Assembly: GCA_032718475.1 (NCBI GenBank) | Contig: JAUCBJ010009092.1 | Location: 124,001-188,000 of the forward strand | Reading direction: 5' to 3' | DNA from: Nemertoderma westbladi | Taxonomy: Eukaryota; Xenacoelomorpha; Nemertodermatida; Nemertodermatidae | Length of the DNA: 64,000 bases | In this document: positions 43,050 through 54,881 of the stretch, in pieces | Position numbering within the stretch: the first letter of the stretch is position 1 | Layout of the letters: every line of letters begins with the position of its first letter | Program-made: the position numbers and the translations under genes | Notes under the pieces: generated by a model | Seen by the model: only the letters and a program-made list of their open reading frames with translations | Database searches by the model: none | Told to the model about the DNA's origin: nothing

Positions 43050-46000
43050 TTCTCACTCCGTCTCCCACACCCTCCACAGATCATCCTGTATTTCCCACTC
43101 CGTCTCCCACACCTCCACAGATCCTCCTGTACTTCCCACTCCGTCTCTCACACCTCCACAGATCCTCCTGTACTTCCCACTCCGTCTCCCACACCCTCCA
43201 CAGATCATCCTGTATTTCCCACTCCGTCTCCCACACCTCCACAGATCCTCCTGTACTTCCCACTCCGTCTCCCACACCCTCCACAGACCCTCCTGTACTT
43301 CCCACTCCGTCTCTCACACCTCCACAGATCCTCCCGTACTTCCCACTCCGTCTCTCACACCTCCACAGACCCTCCTGTACTTCCCACTCCGTCTCCCACA
43401 CCCTCCACAGACCCTCCTGTACTTCCCACTCCGTCTCCCACACTCTCCACAGATCCTCCTGTACTTCCCACTCCGTCTCTCACACCTCCACAGATCCTCC
43501 TGTACTTCCCACTCCGTCTCCCACACCTCCACAGATCCTCCTGTACTTCCCACTCCGTCTCCCACACCCTCCACAGATCATCCTGTACTTCCCACTCCGT
43601 CTCCCACACCTCCACAGATCCTCCTGTACTTCCCACTCCGTCTCCCACACCCTCCACAGATCATCCTGTATTTCCCACTCCGTCTCCCACACCTCCACAG
43701 ATCCTCCTGTACTTCCCACTCCGTCTCTCACACCTCCACAGATCCTCCTGTACTTCCCACTCCGTCTCCCACACCCTCCACAGATCATCCTGTATTTCCC
43801 ACTCCGTCTCCCACACCTCCACAGATCCTCCTGTACTTCCCACTCCGTCTCCCACACCCTCCACAGATCCTCCTGTACTTCCCACTCCGTCTCCCACACC
43901 CTCCACAGATCATCCTGTATTTCCCACTCCGTCTCCCACACCTCCACAGATCCTCCTGTACTTCCCACTCCGTCTCTCACACTCTCCACAGACCCTCCTG
44001 TACTTCCCACTCCGTCTCCCACACCCTCCACAGACCCTCCTGTACTTCCCACTCCGTCTCCCACACCCTCCACAGATCATCCTGTACTTCCCACTCCGTC
44101 TCCCACACTCTCCACAGACCCTCCTGTACTTCCCAATCCGTCTCTCACACCTCCACAGATCCTCCCGTACTTCCCACTCCGTCTCCCACACCCTCCACAG
44201 ACCCTCCCGTACTTCCCACTCCGTCTCCCACACCCTCCACAGACCCTCCTGTACTTCCCACTCCGTCTCTCACACCTCCACAGATCCTCCCGTACTTCCC
44301 ACTCCGTCTCCCACACCCTCCACAGACCCTCCCGTACTTCCCACTCCGTCTCCCACACCCTCCACAGACCCTCCTGTACTTCCCACTCCGTCTCCCACAC
44401 CCTCCACAGATCATCCTGTACTTCCCACTCCGTCTCCCACACCTCCACAGATCCTCCTGTACTTCCCACTCCGTCTCCCACACCCTCCACAGACCCTCCC
44501 GTACTTCCCACTCCGTCTCCCACACCCTCCACAGACCCTCCTGTACTTCCCACTCCGTCTCCCACACCCTCCACAGATCCTCCTGTACTTCCCACTCCGT
44601 CTCTCACACCTCCACAGATCCTCCCGTACTTCCCACTCCGTCTCCCACACCCTCCACAGACCCTCCCGTACTTCCCACTCCGTCTCCCACACCCTCCACA
44701 GACCCTCCTGTACTTCCCACTCCGTCTCCCACACCCTCCACAGATCATCCCGTACTTCCCACTCCGTCTCCCACACCCTCCACAGACCCTCCTGTACTTC
44801 CCACTCCGTCTCCCACACCCTCCACAGATCATCCTGTACTTCCCACTCCGTCTCCCACACCCTCCACAGACCCTCCTGTACTTCCCACTCCGTCTCCCAC
44901 ACCCTCCACAGATCCTCCTGTACTTCCCACTCCGTCTCTCACACCTCCACAGATCCTCCCGTACTTCCCACTCCGTCTCCCACACCCTCCACAGACCCTC
45001 CCGTACTTCCCACTCCGTCTCCCACACCCTCCACAGACCCTCCTGTACTTCCCACTCCGTCTCCCACACCCTCCACAGATCATCCTGTACTTCCCACTCC
45101 GTCTCCCACACCCTCCACAGATCCTCCTGTACTTCCCACTCCGTCTCCCACACCCTCCACAGATCATCCTGTATTTCCCACTCCGTCTCCCACACCTCCA
45201 CAGATCCTCCTGTACTTCCCACTCCGTCTCTCACACTCTCCACAGACCCTCCTGTACTTCCCACTCCGTCTCCCACACCCTCCACAGACCCTCCTGTACT
45301 TCCCACTCCGTCTCCCACACCCTCCACAGATCCTCCTGTACTTCCCACTCCGTCTCTCACACCTCCGCAGATCCTCCCGTACTTCCCACTCCGTCTCCCA
45401 CACCCTCCACAGACCCTCCCGTACTTCCCACTCCGTCTCCCACACCCTCCACAGACCCTCCTGTACTTCCCACTCCGTCTCCCACACCCTCCACAGATCA
45501 TCCTGTACTTCCCACTCCGTCTCCCACACCTCCACAGATCCTCCTGTACTTCCCACTCCGTCTCTCACACCTCCACAGATCCTCCTGTACTTCCCACTCC
45601 GTCTCCCACACCCTCCACAGATCATCCTGTATTTCCCACTCCGTCTCCCACACCTCCACAGATCCTCCTGTACTTCCCACTCCGTCTCCCACACCCTCCA
45701 CAGATCCTCCTGTACTTCCCACTCCGTCTCCCACACCCTCCACAGATCATCCTGTATTTCCCACTCCGTCTCCCACACCTCCACAGATCCTCCTGTACTT
45801 CCCACTCCGTCTCCCACACTCTCCACAGATCCTCCTGTACTTCCCACTCCGTCTCTCACACCTCCACAGATCCTCCTGTACTTCCCACTCCGTCTCCCAC
45901 ACTCTCCACAGACCCTCCTGTACTTCCCACTCCGTCTCCCACACCTCCACAGATCCTCCTGTACTTCCCACTCCGTCTCCCACACTCTCCACAGATCCTC

Positions 46001-47320
46001 CTGTACTTCCCACTCCGTCTCTCACACCTCCACAGATCCTCCTGTACTTCCCACTCCGTCTCCCACACCCTCCACAGATCCTCCTGTACTTCCCACTCCG
46101 TCTCCCACACCCTCCACAGATCATCCTGTATTTCCCACTCCGTCTCCCACACCTCCACAGATCCTCCTGTACTTCCCACTCCGTCTCTCACACCTCCACA
46201 GATCCTCCTGTACTTCCCACTCCGTCTCCCACACCCTCCACAGATCATCCTGTATTTCCCACTCCGTCTCCCACACCTCCACAGATCCTCCTGTACTTCC
46301 CACTCCGTCTCCCACACCCTCCACAGATCCTCCTGTACTTCCCACTCCGTCTCCCACACCCTCCACAGATCATCCTGTATTTCCCACTCCGTCTCCCACA
46401 CCTCCACAGATCCTCCTGTACTTCCCACTCCGTCTCCCACACCCTCCACAGATCCTCCTGTACTTCCCACTCCGTCTCCCACACCCTCCACAGATCATCC
46501 TGTATTTCCCACTCCGTCTCCCACACCTCCACAGACCCTCCTGTACTTCTCACACCGTCTCCCACACCCTCCACAGACCCTCCTGTACTTCCCAATCCGT
46601 CTCTCACACCTCCACAGACCCTCCTGTACTTCTCACTCCGTCTCCCACACCCTCCACAGACCCTCCTGTACTTCCCAATCCGTCTCTCACACCTCCACAG
46701 ACCCTCCTGTACTTCCCACTCCGTCTCTCACACTCTCCACAGACCCTCCTGTACTTCCCACTCCGTCTCCCACACCCTCCACAGACCCTCCTGTACTTCC
46801 CACTCCGTCTCCCACACCCTCCACAGATCATCCTGTATTTCCCACTCCGTCTCCCACACCTCCACAGATCCTCCTGTACTTCCCACTCCGTCTCTCACAC
46901 TCTCCACAGACCCTCCTGTACTTCCCACTCCGTCTCCCACACCCTCCACAGACCCTCCTGTACTTCCCACTCCGTCTCCCACACCCTCCACAGATCCTCC
47001 TGTACTTCCCACTCCGTCTCTCACACCTCCACAGATCCTCCCGTACTTCCCACTCCGTCTCCCACACCCTCCACAGACCCTCCCGTACTTCCCACTCCGT
47101 CTCCCACACCCTCCACAGACCCTCCTGTACTTCCCACTCCGTCTCCCACACCCTCCACAGATCATCCTGTACTTCCCACTCCGTCTCCCACACCTCCACA
47201 GATCCTCCTGTACTTCCCACTCCGTCTCCCACACCCTCCACAGATCATCCTGTACTTCCCACTCCGTCTCCCACACCCTCCACAGATCATCCTGTATTTC
47301 CCACTCCGTCTCCCACACCT
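43050..47320 (+). repeat. 124-bp three-monomer higher-order repeat, dispersed
   Basis: A monomer with GATCATCCTGTATTTCCC is followed by two 41-bp or near-consensus monomers. The marker recurs with 124-bp spacing (42 + 41 + 41) in runs, for example 43,087 and 43,211; 43,671, 43,795 and 43,919; 45,629 and 45,753; 46,130, 46,254 and 46,378. Longer intervals separate the runs, so the unit was amplified in several patches. Confidence 0.8.
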
Positions 47321-47571
47321 CCACAGATCCTCCTGTACTTCCCACTCCGTCTCTCACACCTCCACAGATCCTCCTGTACTTCCCACTCCGTCTGCCACAC
47401 CTCCACAGATCCTCCTGTACTTCCCACTCCGTCTCCCACACCCTCCACAGATCCTCCTGTACTTCCCACTCCGTCTCTCACACCTCCACAGATCCTCCTG
47501 TACTTCCCAATCCGTCTCCCACACCCTCCACAGATCCTCCTGTACTTCCCACTCCGTCTCCCACACCCTCC

Positions 47572-48662
47572 ACAGATCCTCCTGTACTTCCCACTCCGTC
47601 TCCCACACCTCCAGATCCTCCTATACTTCCCACTCCGTCTCCCACACCTCCACAGATCCTCGTGTACTTCCCACTCCGTCTCCCACACCCTCCACAGATC
47701 CTCCTGTACTTCCCACTCCGTCTCCCACACCTCCAGATCCTCCTATACTTCCCACTCCGTCTCCCACACCTCCACAGATCCTCGTGTACTTCCCACTCCG
47801 TCTCCCACACCCTCCACAGATCCTCGTGTACTTCCCACTCCGTCTCCCACACCTCCAGATCCTCCTATACTTCCCACTCCGTCTCCCACACCTCCACAGA
47901 TCCTCGTGTACTTCCCACTCCGTCTCCCACACCTCCAGATCCTCCTATACTTCCCACTCCGTCTCCCACACCTCCACAGATCCTCGTGTACTTCCCACTC
48001 CGTCTCCCACACCCTCCACAGATCCTCCTGTACTTCCCACTCCGTCTCCCACACCTCCAGATCCTCCTATACTTCCCACTCCGTCTCCCACACCTCCACA
48101 GATCCTCGTGTACTTCCCACTCCGTCTCCCACACCCTCCACAGATCCTCCTGTACTTCCCAATCCGTCTCCCACACCCTCCACAGACCCTCCTGTACTTC
48201 CCACTCCGTCTCCCACACCCTCCACAGATCCTCCTATACTTCCCACTCCGTCTCCCACACCTCCACAGATCCTCGTGTACTTCCCACTCCGTCTCCCACA
48301 CCCTCCACAGATCCTCCTGTACTTCCCACTCCGTCTCCCACACCTCCAGATCCTCCTATACTTCCCACTCCGTCTCCCACACCTCCACAGATCCTCGTGT
48401 ACTTCCCACTCCGTCTCCCACACCCTCCACAGATCCTCCTGTACTTCCCAATCCGTCTCCCACACCCTCCACAGACCCTCCTGTACTTCCCACTCCGTCT
48501 CCCACACCCTCCACAGATCCTCCTATACTTCCCACTCCGTCTCCCACACCTCCACAGATCCTCGTGTACTTCCCACTCCGTCTCCCACACCCTCCACAGA
48601 TCCTCCTGTACTTCCCACTCCGTCTCCCACACCTCCAGATCCTCCTGTACTTCCCACTCCGT
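47572..48662 (+). repeat. 122-bp three-monomer higher-order repeat next to the retroelement
   Basis: Units of 41 + 42 + 39 bp. The 39-bp form lacks part of CCACAG and reads CACACCTCCAGATCC. It is followed by a CCTATAC monomer, then a CTCGTGTAC monomer. The 39-bp form occurs seven times, near 47,610, 47,731, 47,853, 47,937, 48,057, 48,345 and 48,632. Spacings are 122 bp or that plus or minus one or two monomers. It is confined to about 1 kb, starting some 1.4 kb before the first retroelement. Confidence 0.85.
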
Positions 48663-49031
48663 CTCCCACACCCTCCACAGACCCTCCTGTACTTCCCAAT
48701 CCGTCTCCCACACCCTCCACAGACCTTCCTGTACTTCCCACTCCGTCTCTCACACCTCCACAGATCCTCCTGTATTTCCCACTCCGTCTCCCACACCCTC
48801 CACAGACCCTCCTGTACTTCCCACTCCGTCTCCCACACCCTCCACAGACCCTCCTGTACTTCTCACTCCGTCTCCCACACCCTCCACAGATCCTCCTGTA
48901 CTTCCCAATCCGTCTCCCACACCCTCCACAGACCCTCCTGTACTTCCCACTCCGTCTCCCACACTCTCCACAGACCCTCCTGTACTTCCCAATCCGTCTC
49001 TCACACCTCCACAGACCCTCCTGCACTTCCC

Positions 49032-49674
49032 TCCTGGCTGTGAAACATGGTTCGGCGGATCCCTAGCACCTATATCTAAAATATATATGTCCTTGGTTCG
49101 TTTATTATTAGGTGTACGACCAACCACATGCGGGGAATTATGCCTAATCGAACTCGACCTCCCAGAATTTGAGTCCCTAATTCGCGACAAACAGAGGAAG
49201 TATCTCATAAAACTTAAACCAGTCGATGATTCTCCCTTACAAGCTGCTCTGGAAATCGCTAGAGAAAATAACACTCCGATGTATTCTGAAATAGAACGCT
49301 CTAAATCAATTCCATTGAACTACATTAGAAATCAAAACGAATTACTTAAAGACCGTGTCTCTAAATCTAACACCACGAAACGGCATCTCTACAAGTTGAT
49401 GAATCCGACATTGTCACCGCCACCTCTTTACAACAACTGTAACGTTCCAGAACGTCACCGAATCGCGTGGTCCCGGTTTCGTCTGGGGAGCCATAACTTT
49501 CCAGTCGAAAAAATGAGATGGGCGAGAGTAAAACCTGAAAATCGAATGTGTGGATGCGGAGCAGTTCAGACGGAGGAACACATCATCACCGTGTGCCCAA
49601 AAACGGCGGAATCTAGATTATCGGTCAAAGGCAACTGGAACGATCTGACCTATTTGACATGGACGACCAAGTAA
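49032..49674 (+). pseudogene. ORF2 C-terminal fragment of a non-LTR retrotransposon, copy 1
   Basis: The open frame enters from the satellite, so there is no genuine start. Retroelement homology begins at GCETW (49,036), a motif found just after the reverse-transcriptase core of such elements. Next come [10 protein letters not shown] and a KQRKYL stretch typical of the post-RT region, then [17 protein letters not shown] and [13 protein letters not shown]-x-C-x7-H-x4-C finger lies at 49,549-49,596 (C, C, H and C codons at 49,549, 49,555, 49,579 and 49,594). The stop is at 49,672. Compared with copy 2 the last residues do not match. A related ending ([10 protein letters not shown]) is instead read in another frame and runs to a stop about 50 bp later, so a small indel between about 49,617 and 49,647 has shifted the frame. 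Decayed, not functional. Confidence 0.85.
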
Positions 49675-50003
49675 ATGTAGCAAAAATGATTTACCAAATG
49701 GGGAATGATTATTGAATTTTTCGCATTGATAATTTATTGATCTATTGTGATTTTTGAAAGACACTCACGAGGCGCTAGTTATTTGGGGATTAATTATTTA
49801 ATTCTATATCCTCACTTATTAACTTATTGTGCTATTTTAATGACATAATCTACTATGTACATACTCATCAGTCTCACACGGCCTATATACGAATGTATAA
49901 TTATTTATTTTACCCACGGTCCGCACTACATTGATCTTACGTTGCATTATGTTTGTATTGGTGTAATAATGTATATAAATGTATTACTGTGCTGACAATA
50001 AAC
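49675..50003 (+). other. 3' UTR of retroelement copy 1
   Basis: AT-rich, no gene. It shares short blocks with copy 2: CTACTATGTA (49,850-49,859 here) and CTCACACGGC (49,873-49,882), in the same order and about 23 bp apart, and then GACAATAAACAATCAA at the very end. These blocks show that both copies come from one family and that their 3' ends are complete. Confidence 0.75.
49997..50002 (+). terminator. Polyadenylation signal AATAAA, copy 1
   Basis: AATAAA lies about 20 bp before the return to satellite, followed directly by the AATCA tail. The same hexamer lies at the same relative place in copy 2, so it is very likely the element's own signal. Confidence 0.75.
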
Positions 50004-50022
50004 AATCAAATCAAATCAAATC
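50004..50022 (+). repeat. AATCA microsatellite tail of retroelement copy 1
   Basis: Three AATCA units plus AATC end the element in place of a poly(A) tail. Short tandem tails of this sort are known from several LINE clades and arise during target-primed reverse transcription. Confidence 0.8.
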
Positions 50023-53000
50023 CCACTCCGTCTCCCACACCCTCCACAGATCATCCTGCACTTCCCACTCCGTCTCCCACACTCTCCACAGACCCTCCTG
50101 CACTTCCCACTCCGTCTCCCACACCCTCCACAGATCATCCTGCACTTCCCACTCCGTCTCCCACACTCTCCACAGACCCTCCTGTACTTCCCAATCCGTC
50201 TCTCACACTCTCCACAGACCCTCCTGTACTTCCCACTCCGTCTCCCACACCCTCCACAGATCCTCCTGTACTTCCCACTCCGTCTCTCACACCTCCACAG
50301 ATCCTCCTGTACTTCCCAATCCGTCTCTCACACTCTCCACAGACCCTCCTGTACTTCCCACTCCGTCTCCCACACCCTCCACAGACCCTCCTGTACTTCC
50401 CACTCCGTCTCCCACACCCTCCACAGACCCTCCTGTACTTCCCACTCCGTCTCCCACACTCTCCACAGACCCTCCTGTACTTCCCAATCCGTCTCTCACA
50501 CTCTCCACAGACCCTCCTGTACTTCCCACTCCGTCTCCCACACCCTCCACAGACCCTCCTGTACTTCCCACTCCGTCTCCCACACTCTCCACAGACCCTC
50601 CTGTACTTCCCACTCCGTCTCCCACACCCTCCACAGACCCTCCTGTACTTCCCACTCCGTCTCCCACACCCTCCACAGACCCTCCTGTACTTCCCACTCC
50701 GTCTCCCACACTCTCCACAGACCCTCCTGTACTTCCCAATCCGTCTCTCACACTCTCCACAGACCCTCCTGTACTTCCCACTCCGTCTCCCACACCCTCC
50801 ACAGACCCTCCTGTACTTCCCACTCCGTCTCCCACACTCTCCACAGACCCTCCTGTACTTCCCAATCCGTCTCTCACACTCTCCACAGACCCTCCTGTAC
50901 TTCCCACTCCGTCTCCCACACCCTCCACAGACCCTCCTGTACTTCCCACTCCGTCTCCCACACTCTCCACAGACCCTCCTGTACTTCCCACTCCGTCTCC
51001 CACACCCTCCACAGACCCTCCTGTACTTCCCAATCCGTCTCCCACACCCTCCACAGATCCTCCTGTACTTCCCACTCCGTCTCCCACACCCTCCACAGAT
51101 CCTCCTGTACTTCCCACTCCGTCTCTCACACCTCCACAGATCCTCCTGTACTTCCCACTCCGTCTCCCACACCCTCCACAGATCCTCCTGTACTTCCCAC
51201 TCCGTCTCCCACACCCTCCACAGATCCTCCTGTACTTCCCACTCCGTCTCCCACACCTCCACAGATCCTCCTGTACTTCCCACTCCGTCTCCCACACTCT
51301 CCACAGATCCTCCTGTACTTCCCACTCCGTCTCCCACACCCTCCACAGATCCTCCTGTACTTCCCACTCCGTCTCCCACACCCTCCACAGACCCTCCTGT
51401 ACTTCCCACTCCGTCTCCCACACCCTCCACAGATCATCCTGTACTTCCCACTCCGTCTCCCACACCCTCCACAGACCCTCCTGTACTTCCCACTCCGTCT
51501 CCCACACCCTCCACAGACCCTCCTGTACTTCCCACTCCGTCTCCCACACCCTCCACAGATCCTCCTGTACTTCCCACTCCGTCTCCCACACCCTCCACAG
51601 ATCCTCCTGTACTTCCCACTCCGTCTCCCACACCCTCCACAGATCCTCCTGTACTTCCCACTCCGTCTCCCACACCCTCCACAGATCCTCCTGTACTTCC
51701 CACTCCGTCTCCCACACACTCCACAGATCCTCCTGTACTTCCCACTCCGTCTCCCACACCCTCCACAGATCCTCCTGTACTTCCCACTCCGTCTCCCACA
51801 CCCTCCACAGATCCTCCTGTACTTCCCACTCCGTCTCCCACACACTCCACAGATCCTCCTGTACTTCCCACTCCGTCTCCCACACCCTCCACAGATCCTC
51901 CTGTACTTCCCACTCCGTCTCCCACACCCTCCACAGATCCTCCTGTACTTCCCACTCCGTCTCCCACACCTCCACAGATCCTCCTGTACTTCCCACTCCG
52001 TCTCCCACACCTCCACAGATCCTCCTGTACTTCCCACTCCGTCTCCCACACCCTCCACAGATCCTCCTGTACTTCCCACTCCGTCTCCCACACACTCCAC
52101 AGATCCTCCTGTACTTCCCACTCCGTCTCCCACACCTCCACAGATCCTCCTGTACTTCCCACTCCGTCTCCCACACCCTCCACAGATCCTCCTGTACTTC
52201 CCACTCCGTCTCCCACACCCTCCACAGACCCTCCTGTACTTCCCACTCCGTCTCCCACACCCTCCACAGACCCTCCTGTACTTCCCACTCCGTCTCCCAC
52301 ACTCTCCACAGACCCTCCTGTACTTCCCACTCCGTCTCCCACACCTCCACAGATCCTCCTGTACTTCCCACTCCGTCTCCCACACCCTCCACAGATCATC
52401 CTGTACTTCCCACTCCGTCTCCCACACCCTCCACAGACCCTCCTGTACTTCCCACTCCGTCTCCCACACCCTCCACAGACCCTCCTGTACTTCCCACTCC
52501 GTCTCCCACACCCTCCACAGATCCTCCTGTACTTCCCACTCCGTCTCCCACACCCTCCACAGACCCTCCTGTACTTCCCACTCCGTCTCCCACACCCTCC
52601 ACAGATCCTCCTGTACTTCCCACTCCGTCTCCCACACCCTCCACAGACCCTCCTGTACTTCCCACTCCGTCTCCCACACCCTCCACAGACCCTCCTGTAC
52701 TTCCCACTCCGTCTCCCACACCCTCCACAGATCCTCCTGTACTTCCCACTCCGTCTCCCACACCCTCCACAGACCCTCCTGTACTTCCCACTCCGTCTCC
52801 CACACCCTCCACAGATCCTCCTGTACTTCTCACTCCGTCTCCCACACCCTCCACAGACCCTCCTGTACTTCCCACTCCGTCTCCCACACCCTCCACAGAT
52901 CCTCCTGTACTTCCCACTCCGTCTCCCACACCCTCCACAGATCCTCCTGTACTTCCCACTCCGTCTCCCACACCCTCCACAGATCCTCCTGTACTTCCCA

Positions 53001-53740
53001 CTCCGTCTCCCACACCCTCCACAGATCCTCCTGTACTTCCCACTCCGTCTCCCACACCCTCCACAGATCCTCCTGTACTTCCCACTCCGTCTCCCACACC
53101 CTCCACAGATCCTCCTGTACTTCCCACTCCGTCTCCCACACTCTCCACAGATCCTCCTGTACTTCCCACTCCGTCTCTCACACCTCCACAGATCCTCCTG
53201 TACTTCCCACTCCGTCTCCCACACCTCCACAGATCCTCCTGTACTTCCCACTCCGTCTCCCACACCCTCCACAGATCCTCCTGTACTTCCCACTCCGTCT
53301 CCCACACCCTCCACAGATCCTCCTGTACTTCCCAATCCGTCTCCCACACCCTCCACAGATCCTCCTGTACTTCCCACTCCGTCTCCCACACCCTCCACAG
53401 ACCCTCCTGTACTTCCCACTCCGTCTCCCACACCCTCCACAGATCCTCCTGTACTTCCCACTCCGTCTCCCACACCCTCCACAGACCCTCCTGTACTTCC
53501 CACTCCGTCTCCCACACCTCCACAGATCCTCCTGTACTTCCCACTCCGTCTCCCACACCCTCCACAGATCCTCCTGTACTTCCCAATCCGTCTCCCACAC
53601 CTCCACAGATCCTCCTGTACTTCCCACTCCGTCTCCCACACCCTCCACAGACCCTCCTGTACTTCCCACTCCGTCTCCCACACTCTCCACAGATCATCCT
53701 GTACTTCCCACTCCGTCTCCACACCTCCACAGATCCTCCT

Positions 53741-53759
53741 GTACTTCCCAGATCCTCCT
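53741..53759 (+). repeat. 19-bp truncated monomer
   Basis: GTACTTCCCA joins directly to GATCCTCCT, a 23-bp internal deletion. The monomer before it (53,701-53,740) is also short, 40 bp. The pair marks a local rearrangement. Confidence 0.9.
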
Positions 53760-54881
53760 GTACTTCCCACTCCGTCTCCCACACTCTCCACAGACCCTCC
53801 TGTACTTCCCACTCCGTCTCCCACACCCTCCACAGATCCTCCTGTACTTCCCAATCCGTCTCCCACACCCTCCACAGACCCTCCTGTACTTCCCACTCCG
53901 TCTCCCACACTCTCCACAGACCCTCCTGTACTTCCCACTCCGTCTCCCACACCCTCCACAGACCCTCCTGTACTTCCCACTCCGTCTCCCACACCCTCCA
54001 CAGATCATCCTGTACTTCCCACTCCGTCTCTCACACCTCCACAGATCCTCCTGTACTTCCCAATCCGTCTCCCACACCCTCAACAGATCCTCCTGTACTT
54101 CCCAATCCGTCTCCCACACCCTCCACAGACCCTCCTGTACTTCCCACTCCGTCTCCCACACTCTCCACAGACCCTCCTGTACTTCCCACTCCGTCTCCCA
54201 CACCCTCCACAGATCCTCCTGTACTTCCCACTCCGTCTCTCACACCTCCACAGATCCTCCTGTACTTCCCACTCCGTCTCCCACACCCTCCACAGATCCT
54301 CCTGTACTTCCCACTCCGTCTCCCACACCCTCCACAGACCCTCCTGTACTTCCCACTCCGTATCCCACACCCTCCACAGACCTTCCTGTACTTCCCACTC
54401 CGTCTCCCACACCCTCCACAGATCCTCCTGTACTTCCCAATCCGTCTCCCACACCCTCCACAGATCCTCGTGTACTTCCCACTCCGTCTCCCACACCCTC
54501 CACAGACCTTCCTGTACTTCCCACTCCGTCTCCCACACCCTCCACAGACCTTCCTGTACTTCCCACTCCGTATCCCACACCCTCCACAGACCTTCCTGTA
54601 CTTCCCACTCCGTATCCCACACCCTCCACAGACCTTCCTGTACTTCCCACTCCGTCTCCCACACCCTCCACAGATCCTCGTGTACTTCCCACTCCGTCTC
54701 CCACACCCTCCACAGATCCTCCTGTACTTCCCAATCCGTCTCCCACACCCTCCACAGATCCTCGTGTACTTCCCACTCCGTCTCCCACACCCTCCACAGA
54801 CCTTCCTGTACTTCCCACTCCGTCTCCCACACCCTCCACAGACCTTCCTGTACTTCCCACTCCGTCTCCCACACCCTCCAC

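Larger units (their letters stand above)
17437..49031 (+). repeat. 42-bp satellite array, segment C
   Basis: The longest uninterrupted stretch, about 31.6 kb, same orientation throughout. Variant composition shifts along it. At 19.6-20.3 kb there are CTTCCACACCGTCC monomers. From 20.4 to 21.2 kb GACCCT and CACACTCTCC rise. From 21.8 to 23.2 kb CACACACTCC dominates and the C11 to A variant is absent. From 29 to 35 kb long runs are near consensus. At 36-47 kb many 41-bp forms appear with CCCGTAC. At 47.6-48.7 kb there is a 39-bp form. No gene, RNA gene or foreign insert is seen until the retroelement at 49,032. Confidence 0.97.
49032..50022 (+). mobile_element. 5'-truncated non-LTR retrotransposon, copy 1
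   Basis: About 991 bp of non-satellite sequence inside one monomer. The left flank stops at CTTCCC (49,031) and the right flank resumes with CCCACTCCG (from 50,022), so monomer phase is kept. At most a 4-bp TCCC (49,028-49,031 and 50,021-50,024) could be a target-site duplication. Order: end of an ORF2-type frame, about 330 bp of AT-rich 3' UTR, AATAAA, and a short AATCA-repeat tail. A frame ending in a zinc-finger-like motif plus a microsatellite tail fits CR1-like or related LINE clades. I cannot assign the clade. Apurinic endonuclease and most of the reverse transcriptase are missing, so the copy is inactive. Confidence 0.9.

Noticed and set aside
1-49031. CRISPR array
   Set aside because: Regular spacing, but the units are contiguous near-identical repeats with no unique spacers, and the context is eukaryotic.
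47662-49674. Fusion of a satellite-encoded proline-rich region to a reverse-transcriptase C-terminus
   Set aside because: The open frame simply continues from satellite into the inserted LINE fragment. The junction falls inside a monomer and the upstream part has mixed frames, so it is chance read-through and not a chimeric gene.
49675-50003. Possible tRNA, small RNA or promoter in the unique AT-rich stretches
   Set aside because: I saw no cloverleaf, box A/B pair or convincing promoter. The similarity between the two copies is explained by a shared LINE 3' UTR.
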